Shown here piece by piece: positions 1-3,538 of a stretch of 6,297 nt of DNA. Source of the stretch: Acidiferrobacter sp. (GTDB lineage: Bacteria; Pseudomonadota; Gammaproteobacteria; Arenicellales; UBA868); contig NZKZ01000006.1 of NCBI GenBank assembly GCA_002694065.1, positions 1 to 6,297 of the forward strand, given 5' to 3'. A program made the translations under genes and the position numbers. Every line of letters begins with the position of its first letter. The first letter of the stretch is position 1. The notes beneath the pieces are model-generated. The model had not been told where the DNA came from. It was given only the letters and a program-made list of their open reading frames with translations, and did not search any database.

Positions 1-289
1 CCACGGCGTGCTGCGTTGTGGCTATGGTGTCACTGAGGTAGATCGCCGAGGTTTGCGCAACGACCGCCGCGCGACCCCCGACATGCTTAACAGTCAGCTC
101 GATCAGGTGACGTTTTTCGTCGGGGCCAAGATAGGCGAATTCGCCCGTGCCCCCGCAAGGGAGAATGATGTCGACTCCAGCCTCCAGCATGCGATCGACA
201 TGGGCCAAGTAGCGGGGCTCGTCTATCTTGTCAGGGTTATCTTCAAAAACAGTGCAGACCGGCACACAAACGCCGCTTAACGATTTCAT
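1..289 (-). CDS. Dihydrodipicolinate synthase/KDG dehydratase-family lyase, N-terminal part (3' end outside window)
   Basis: The reverse strand reads from ATG at 289 off the left edge, giving 96 residues of the N-terminal part of a (beta/alpha)8 class I aldolase of the DapA/NanA/KdgD superfamily. Visible landmarks are the opening strand GVCVPVCTVF (residues 6-15), the helix YLAHVDRMLEAGVD (27-40) and the substrate-carboxylate loop GGTGEF (46-51). In DapA this loop is usually GTTGE; the GG form with a following Phe is typical of 5-dehydro-4-deoxyglucarate dehydratases and related catabolic members. The Schiff-base lysine would lie outside the window, so the substrate cannot be decided. A sugar-acid or hydroxy-amino-acid lyase fits better than biosynthetic DapA. 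The start is supported by AAGGGAG and AAGGA stretches just upstream on the minus strand. The gene is divergent from the SDR gene at 411, with about 120 bases between them. Confidence 0.9.
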   Translation of the reverse strand, partial: MKSLSGVCVPVCTVFEDNPDKIDEPRYLAHVDRMLEAGVDIILPCGGTGEFAYLGPDEKRHLIELTVKHVGGRAAVVAQTSAIYLSDTIATTQHAV

Positions 290-318
290 TCCTTATCTCC
301 CTTGATTCGGACCGACAA

Positions 319-346
319 AATTTACAGCGAAACAGCCGGATGATAA
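319..346 (-). promoter_or_regulatory. Candidate sigma70 promoter for the DapA-family gene
   Basis: On the minus strand, TTATCA (346-341) is followed after 16 bases by TAAATT (324-319), and a TG one base before the -10 resembles an extended -10. Transcription would begin near 312, giving a leader of roughly 23 nt that contains the ribosome binding site. Both hexamers are imperfect, so this is a prediction by eye. It overlaps the candidate promoter of the divergent SDR gene almost completely. Confidence 0.35.
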
Positions 347-349
347 CCT
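321..349 (+). promoter_or_regulatory. Candidate sigma70 promoter for the SDR gene
   Basis: TTTACA (321-326) is separated by 17 bases from TAACCT (344-349). The -35 matches consensus at five of six positions; the -10 keeps only the first, second and last bases. The predicted start near 356 gives a leader of about 55 nt that includes the GGCACC/GGTGCC inverted repeat. The -35 coincides with the -10 of the opposite promoter and the reverse also holds. Confidence 0.25.
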
Positions 350-363
350 CAATCGCACGACGA

Positions 364-376
364 GGCACCGGGTGCC
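364..376. promoter_or_regulatory. Perfect inverted repeat between divergent genes (operator candidate)
   Basis: GGCACC-G-GGTGCC is a perfect dyad with 6-base arms around one central base. It lies 35 bases before the SDR start, just downstream of that gene's predicted transcription start. Its position suits a repressor operator (a LacI- or GntR-type site would look like this), and the same sequence could form a hairpin in the SDR leader. No regulator gene is visible in the window, so the cognate protein is unknown. Confidence 0.35.
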
Positions 377-410
377 CAGCTAGCCAAAATCCAATCAGAG
401 GACAGAAACC

Positions 411-1118
411 ATGGCTCAGGAAAAAAAAGTCGCTATCGTCACCGCGGGTGGCGGGGGAATCGGTCGAGCCATTGCGCTCGAGTTGCACGATAGAGGCTAC
501 GACCTTGCGCTGATGTCACGAAGCGAGATGTGTGAGAAAACCGCCGCTGAAGTAGGGGGGTTGGGGATTCGGGGTTCAGTAACCGAAGCCCAGGATTTGT
601 CAAGACTGGTAGAGGCCACAATGGCTCGTTTCGGCCGTATCGATTCAGTGGTGTGCCACACCGCTCATCCCCCTAAAGGCGGCTTACTCGACATTGAGGA
701 TGAAGCCTGGCATTCAGGTCTGGATATGCTGATTCTGAATGTGGTCAGACTGGCAAGGAAGATTACGCCTATCATGGAAGCGCAGGGCGGTGGAACGTGG
801 GTCAACATCTCCACTTTTGCAGCCTTTGAACCGGAGCAGGCGTTGCCGGTCTCCTGCACCCTTCGGGCCGGGCTGTCCGCGTTCGCCAAGCTATATGCGG
901 ACCGTTACGCTGGCTTGAACATTCGCATGAACAATGTTCTTCCCGGATTCATAGACAGCCTGACGCACAGCGACACTGTGCTTTCCCGTATTCCTATGGG
1001 ACGAATAGGCACAGTGGATGAAATCGCCAAGACGACAGCGTTTCTGTTATCCGACGATTCTGGCTATATGACAGGGCAGAATCTGATCGTTGACGGTGGG
1101 ATTACGCGACATCTGTAG
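411..1118 (+). CDS. SDR-fold oxidoreductase-like protein lacking the catalytic Tyr/Lys
   Basis: A 235-residue Rossmann-fold protein with the size and order of a classical short-chain dehydrogenase. It has a nucleotide loop TAGGGGIG (11-18; the classical TGxxxGIG has Gly where Ala12 is), an RFGRID element (73-78), Asn110 in helix 4, VNIST (131-135), the PG turn (178-179) after NNV, and the C-terminal GYMTGQNLIVDGG block (218-230). NNAG is replaced by CHTA (82-85). The catalytic Ser-Tyr-xxx-Lys positions read Thr135, Ser148 and Arg152 (SCTLR), so normal SDR chemistry is unlikely. I recall a group of proteobacterial SDR-like proteins with a similar RAGL...FTKLYADRYA stretch; this gene appears to belong there, with unknown activity. 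The ATG is preceded by AGAGGA (397-402) at 8 bases. It is divergent from the DapA-family gene and convergent with the methyltransferase. It may bind NAD(P) and act by other residues, or be regulatory. Confidence 0.9.
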   Translation: MAQEKKVAIVTAGGGGIGRAIALELHDRGYDLALMSRSEMCEKTAAEVGGLGIRGSVTEAQDLSRLVEATMARFGRIDSVVCHTAHPPKGGLLDIEDEAWHSGLDMLILNVVRLARKITPIMEAQGGGTWVNISTFAAFEPEQALPVSCTLRAGLSAFAKLYADRYAGLNIRMNNVLPGFIDSLTHSDTVLSRIPMGRIGTVDEIAKTTAFLLSDDSGYMTGQNLIVDGGITRHL

Positions 1119-1153
1119 TTACCTGGAGTTGCAAACTAGATTGTTTACTGCGG

Positions 1154-1167
1154 GCCCTTAGAAGGGC
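1154..1167. terminator. Short hairpin at the SDR/methyltransferase convergence
   Basis: GCCCTT-AG-AAGGGC is a perfect 6-base-arm hairpin that includes the methyltransferase stop codon and lies 36 bases after the SDR stop. It sits where both convergent transcripts end, so a two-way terminator is plausible. Neither strand has a real T-run after the stem, so intrinsic termination is doubtful; it may instead protect 3' ends. Confidence 0.3.
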
Positions 1168-1943
1168 TTAGTTGCGAAGAAGTGCGCTGGGCAGAACTCA
1201 CCGCTATCAAGGACTTTGATCATTTGATGCTGGCATTCATTTGAACTGTCAGTAGCGTCCTGACCTCTCAAACTCACCACCGCGGCTGCAAGTTCACCTT
1301 CAAGGCGGTTAGCCTCGGCGCGTGCCTCCTGTCGGAACCAGGCGTTTCGGTTCACTACTTCAATCTGCTCGAATCCAACCGCTTCCAGTTTTGTTCGCAC
1401 GCCGGTAAGTGAGTCCAAGAACAAGGAGAGCCCTGTGCTCTCAATGAACGCGTCCATCTCCGCAGAGTGCCCTTCGTCATCTCTTATCATCCAGTCACCA
1501 ATTGCAATCGATCCGCCAGGCTTCAACACACGGAACAGCTCGCCATAAAGCATTGCCTTGTCTTGAATGTGGCAAAGCGCATCTTTACTAAAGACCACGT
1601 CGTACGCCGCCGTTAGGACCGGTAGTGGCCCTGCCTCAACCTGTTGGAACGTAATGCGGTCCTGAAATCCAGATTGCGCTACCAACCTGACCGCCCGCTC
1701 AATTACGACCCCCTCAATGTCAATTCCGAGTACGCAGTTTGCTCCGCGCTCCGCCACCATGATCAGGCAACAACCGCCGAGCCCGCTGCCAACCTCTAAG
1801 ACGTCCCTGCCTGTGATTTCGACGCGGTCGAGAACACGTCGGGTCTCTTCTGCGCCCCCCGGCGAGAGAAACCCCTCTCCACGGAACAACTGGAGATAAT
1901 CTAGGAGTTCTTCGTTGTATTCGGGAAGTTCGGTGCTGTTCAT
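1158..1943 (-). CDS. SAM-dependent methyltransferase, phosphoethanolamine/dimethylglycine N-methyltransferase-like
   Basis: A 261-residue class I methyltransferase, numbered here from ATG 1943. Motif I is LEVGSGLGG (49-57), the acidic GID follows (73-75), then FSKDALCHI (118-126) and LKPGGSIAIGDWM (140-152). The N-terminal FRGEGFLSPGG (20-30) and the C-terminal FFATK are hallmarks of the phosphoethanolamine methyltransferase family known from Plasmodium PMT (266 aa). By my gap-free hand alignment, the PMT catalytic dyad Tyr19/His132 corresponds to Tyr9 and His125. The phosphate-gripping residues Tyr175, Arg179 and Tyr181 become Phe166, Thr170 and Leu172, which argues for a non-phosphorylated amine substrate, as in sarcosine/dimethylglycine methyltransferases. 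The start is uncertain: the frame is open to a TTG at 2009 and an ATG at 1967, but ATG 1943 has AGGA about 11 bases upstream and a perfect TATAAT lies inside the longer version. It is divergent from the DUF1989 gene. Confidence 0.88.
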   Translation of the reverse strand: MNSTELPEYNEELLDYLQLFRGEGFLSPGGAEETRRVLDRVEITGRDVLEVGSGLGGCCLIMVAERGANCVLGIDIEGVVIERAVRLVAQSGFQDRITFQQVEAGPLPVLTAAYDVVFSKDALCHIQDKAMLYGELFRVLKPGGSIAIGDWMIRDDEGHSAEMDAFIESTGLSLFLDSLTGVRTKLEAVGFEQIEVVNRNAWFRQEARAEANRLEGELAAAVVSLRGQDATDSSNECQHQMIKVLDSGEFCPAHFFATKPF

Positions 1944-1994
1944 CTTGGTATCATTCCTGAGAGGCATGTTTAGCCGAGAGATGGCCGAACTCAA

Positions 1995-2000
1995 ATTATA
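1995..2000 (-). promoter_or_regulatory. Consensus -10 element (TATAAT) for the methyltransferase gene
   Basis: A perfect TATAAT reads on the minus strand 52 bases before ATG 1943. Transcription would start near 1988, downstream of the in-frame TTG at 2009, which supports one of the internal ATG starts. I see no good -35 at 16-18 bases, so an activator may be needed. Confidence 0.45.
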
Positions 2001-2030
2001 GCCAGGCAATTTGAAACCGAGCAGGTTTTG

Positions 2031-2043
2031 CTAACCCCGTTAG
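2031..2043. promoter_or_regulatory. Inverted repeat in the methyltransferase/DUF1989 divergent gap
   Basis: CTAAC-CCC-GTTAG is a perfect 5-base-arm dyad between the two divergent genes, about 31 bases upstream of the methyltransferase -10. This is where an activator or a shared repressor would sit. Arms this short can also arise by chance. I found no convincing plus-strand promoter for the DUF1989 gene in the 179-base gap. Confidence 0.25.
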
Positions 2044-2107
2044 TCGGGAGAAGGTACTCTATTTTCGTGATATCGTCGTTACAAACCATATGAATGGAAG
2101 CCCCTAT

Positions 2108-2113
2108 AGGGAG
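2108..2113 (+). promoter_or_regulatory. Ribosome binding site that fixes the DUF1989 start
   Basis: AGGGAG lies 9 bases before ATG 2123. The upstream in-frame ATG at 2090 has no purine-rich sequence before it, and its 11 extra residues do not look like part of the family, so the downstream start is preferred. Confidence 0.65.
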
Positions 2114-2122
2114 TGCACCTCA

Positions 2123-2734
2123 ATGTCAAATAGGAACAAGTCTTCAGTACGAACCTTAATCCCTGCCGGCTACGCTCGAGCGACATACCTGACCAAGGGG
2201 TCGAGGATCAAAGTGATCAATACCCCCGGCACACAGGTCGTGGACTGCTGGGCATTCAACGCATCCAATACCTCTGAATTCATGTCAATGGAGCACTGCA
2301 GAGTGGCCTTTGAGCGGTACCGGCCCGTGAAGGGTGACACCATGGTGACCAATCAACGGCGCCGCATTCTAAAAATCATTGAGGACACCGCCAACAGTGC
2401 TCACGATACATTGCTTGCTGCCTGCGACCGGTATCGATACGAACAACTGGGGTGCGACACTTATCATCGAAACTGCACTGACAATCTTTGGGAGGCGATG
2501 ATTTCGAGCGGCTACAAGATTACTGAGACGCCCTCACCTTTCAACCTCTGGCAGAACACTCCGGTGGAACCAGACGGCACAATCAAGCCGAATCCTCCCA
2601 CCTATCAAAAAGGGGATTACATCGTCATGCGGGCCGAGATGAATCTGGTGATCTGTCTATCGGCGTGCCCGCAGGACATCACCGCAATCAATGGCAATAA
2701 GCCGCGAAACGCGCATTATGAAATCACCCACTAG
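2123..2734 (+). CDS. DUF1989 (urea carboxylase-associated / carboxyguanidine deiminase-like) protein
   Basis: A 203-residue soluble protein that shows the DUF1989 blocks in order: IPAGYARATYL (13-23), QVVDCWAFNA (38-47), SMEHCR (55-60), GDTMVTNQRRRIL (71-83), HDTLLAACD (94-102), HRNCTDNL (115-122), PFNLWQNTPVEPDG (139-152) and GDYIVMRAEMNLVICLSACPQDI (split as 164-177 and 178-186). His94, Cys101, His115, Cys118 and Cys182 fall in the most conserved blocks and are the likely metal or catalytic residues. Two members of this family act together as carboxyguanidine deiminase beside urea carboxylase in guanidine breakdown. Here the gene stands alone, with no partner paralogue, urea carboxylase or allophanate hydrolase in view, so a different C-N bond substrate is possible. 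It is divergent from the methyltransferase and its 3' end faces the tRNA-Asn gene. Confidence 0.9.
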   Translation: MSNRNKSSVRTLIPAGYARATYLTKGSRIKVINTPGTQVVDCWAFNASNTSEFMSMEHCRVAFERYRPVKGDTMVTNQRRRILKIIEDTANSAHDTLLAACDRYRYEQLGCDTYHRNCTDNLWEAMISSGYKITETPSPFNLWQNTPVEPDGTIKPNPPTYQKGDYIVMRAEMNLVICLSACPQDITAINGNKPRNAHYEITH

Positions 2735-2796
2735 CGTGAGAGAACGGGGACGTTTCGCACTCTAGATAAAGAAGGGAATGTGGGAGCGAGGTAAGT

Positions 2797-2872
2797 TGGC
2801 TCCCCGGGCTGGACTCGAACCAGCGACATATGGATTAACAGTCCACCGTTCTACCAACTGAACTACCGGGGA
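2797..2872 (-). tRNA. tRNA-Asn (anticodon GUU), CCA encoded
   Basis: The minus strand folds into a complete 76-nt cloverleaf. The acceptor TCCCCGG pairs with CCGGGGA, the D stem GTTC with GAAC, the anticodon stem GTGGA with TCCAT (one G-T pair), and the T stem GCTGG with CCAGC around TTCGAGT. The anticodon loop CTGTTAA gives GUU. Discriminator G73 is followed by a genome-encoded CCA (2799-2797). The anticodon arm and T arm closely match the E. coli tRNA-Asn. No clear intrinsic terminator follows it. The gene lies between a DUF1989 gene (tail to tail) and the pseudopilin gene (same strand, upstream). Confidence 0.97.
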
Positions 2873-2886
2873 ATACCGGGGACGCA

Positions 2887-2915
2887 ATGCTACTGTTATG
2901 CCTCCTTACGGTCAA
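2887..2915 (-). promoter_or_regulatory. Promoter of tRNA-Asn
   Basis: On the minus strand, TTGACC (2915-2910) is followed after exactly 17 bases by TAGCAT (2892-2887), with a GC-rich discriminator TGCGTCC. The start near 2880 would leave a leader of about 7 nt before the mature tRNA. GC-rich discriminators are typical of stable-RNA promoters under stringent control; such control is inferred here. The promoter begins only 26 bases after the pseudopilin stop codon. Confidence 0.7.
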
Positions 2916-2941
2916 GGATTGCGCAAACCAAAGAATGTATC

Positions 2942-3460
2942 TCAACAGAAGACGGGGCCTCCAGAAGGACTCTTGTTATCAAGCCGGGCGCGGCCCGTCC
3001 AGTACACGATCAAGGCGCGTGCTTTCGAAAGGTTGTTGCCACAGATTCTGAAATGCCCGTTGGGCCACGCTGCACCCTCTGGCGTAAATCGAATCCAATT
3101 TGGGCGTCTCCAGCCGACCGTGACGGGAGCCGTTGAAGGACCTACGAAGAGGATCGCTTCGTTGGGATCCCGGTACTGGTCTTGGTCGGGATCTTCGAAT
3201 CCAATCCAGCCTTGGTGCCACGCTCCTCCCCGCAGGCAGAATGCACGATCCTCGGAAGGGCAGAGGACAACCGCGACTCCCCGCCGAATGGATTCGGCTC
3301 GCGCGAGTTGCAGATCACGGAACAATCGGCCTGACGCGACGTCGACCTCTTTTGCGATAATCTGGTTCTGCCAGCCCGGAACCGCAAACCCGAGGACCCC
3401 TGCGATGACCGCGAGGACGACGAGTGTTTCAGTCAGCGAGAACCCCTGGCTATTTTGCAC
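2942..3460 (-). CDS. fimT: FimT/GspH-type minor pseudopilin
   Basis: A 172-residue type IV pilin-like protein. A short leader ends in the prepilin peptidase site QG|FSLTE (cleavage between Gly6 and Phe7, Glu at mature position 5), followed by a hydrophobic helix to about residue 29. The GspH/FimT body includes LARAESIRRG (52-61), VVLCPSEDRAFC (64-75), a GWIGFEDPD stretch (84-92) and the terminal block FRICGN...TGRARL (137-160). Cys67/Cys75 and Cys140/Cys172 could form two disulfides. G156-R-A-R159 matches the GRxR motif that mediates DNA binding in FimT of naturally transformable bacteria. The protein would be membrane-anchored and join the type IV pilus tip. The start is GTG: an in-frame TAG lies four codons upstream, no other start exists before the leader, and AGGG sits 7 bases before it. 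It stands alone, divergent from uvrB. Confidence 0.93.
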   Translation of the reverse strand: MQNSQGFSLTETLVVLAVIAGVLGFAVPGWQNQIIAKEVDVASGRLFRDLQLARAESIRRGVAVVLCPSEDRAFCLRGGAWHQGWIGFEDPDQDQYRDPNEAILFVGPSTAPVTVGWRRPNWIRFTPEGAAWPNGHFRICGNNLSKARALIVYWTGRARLDNKSPSGGPVFC

Positions 3461-3494
3461 ACGAGAACCCTATCGAAGCCCCATGAAAGCCACT

Positions 3495-3535
3495 CTGCCT
3501 GAAGATCATCCTCTGGGCAGTGACTTTTGACACTG
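3495..3535 (+). promoter_or_regulatory. Two overlapping inverted repeats in the fimT-uvrB divergent gap
   Basis: CTGCC (3495-3499) is complementary to GGCAG (3516-3520), and CAGTG (3518-3522) is complementary to CACTG (3531-3535) across 8 bases. The middle segment is shared, so only one pairing can form at a time if this is transcribed. The second dyad ends three bases before the uvrB ATG. It could be an operator or an RNA switch over the start codon. Neither repeat matches the LexA consensus CTGT-N8-ACAG. Confidence 0.3.
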
Positions 3536-3538
3536 AAT

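Noticed and set aside
8..280. Plus-strand open frame of 90 codons
   Set aside because: It is the antisense shadow of the DapA-family gene, whose minus-strand translation matches the family clearly.
2090..2122. Upstream ATG start for the DUF1989 gene
   Set aside because: It has no ribosome binding site, whereas ATG 2123 has AGGGAG at 9 bases and gives the expected N-terminus.
2738..2764. Possible terminator after the DUF1989 gene (AACG-GGGA-CGTT with weak outer pairs)
   Set aside because: The stem is only four clean base pairs with an unpaired internal loop and there is no T-run.
2919..2926. TTGCGCAA palindrome just upstream of the tRNA promoter
   Set aside because: An 8-base palindrome is expected by chance at this length and nothing links it to a known factor.
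2898..3530. Plus-strand open frame of 210 codons
   Set aside because: It lies opposite fimT and across the tRNA promoter, is low-complexity in Arg, Ser and Pro, and shows no family features; fimT has all its motifs.
3527..3532. Perfect TTGACA near the uvrB start
   Set aside because: A matching -10 would fall at about 3550 inside the gene and the sequence there (GTTCAG) is poor; transcription from it would miss the start codon.
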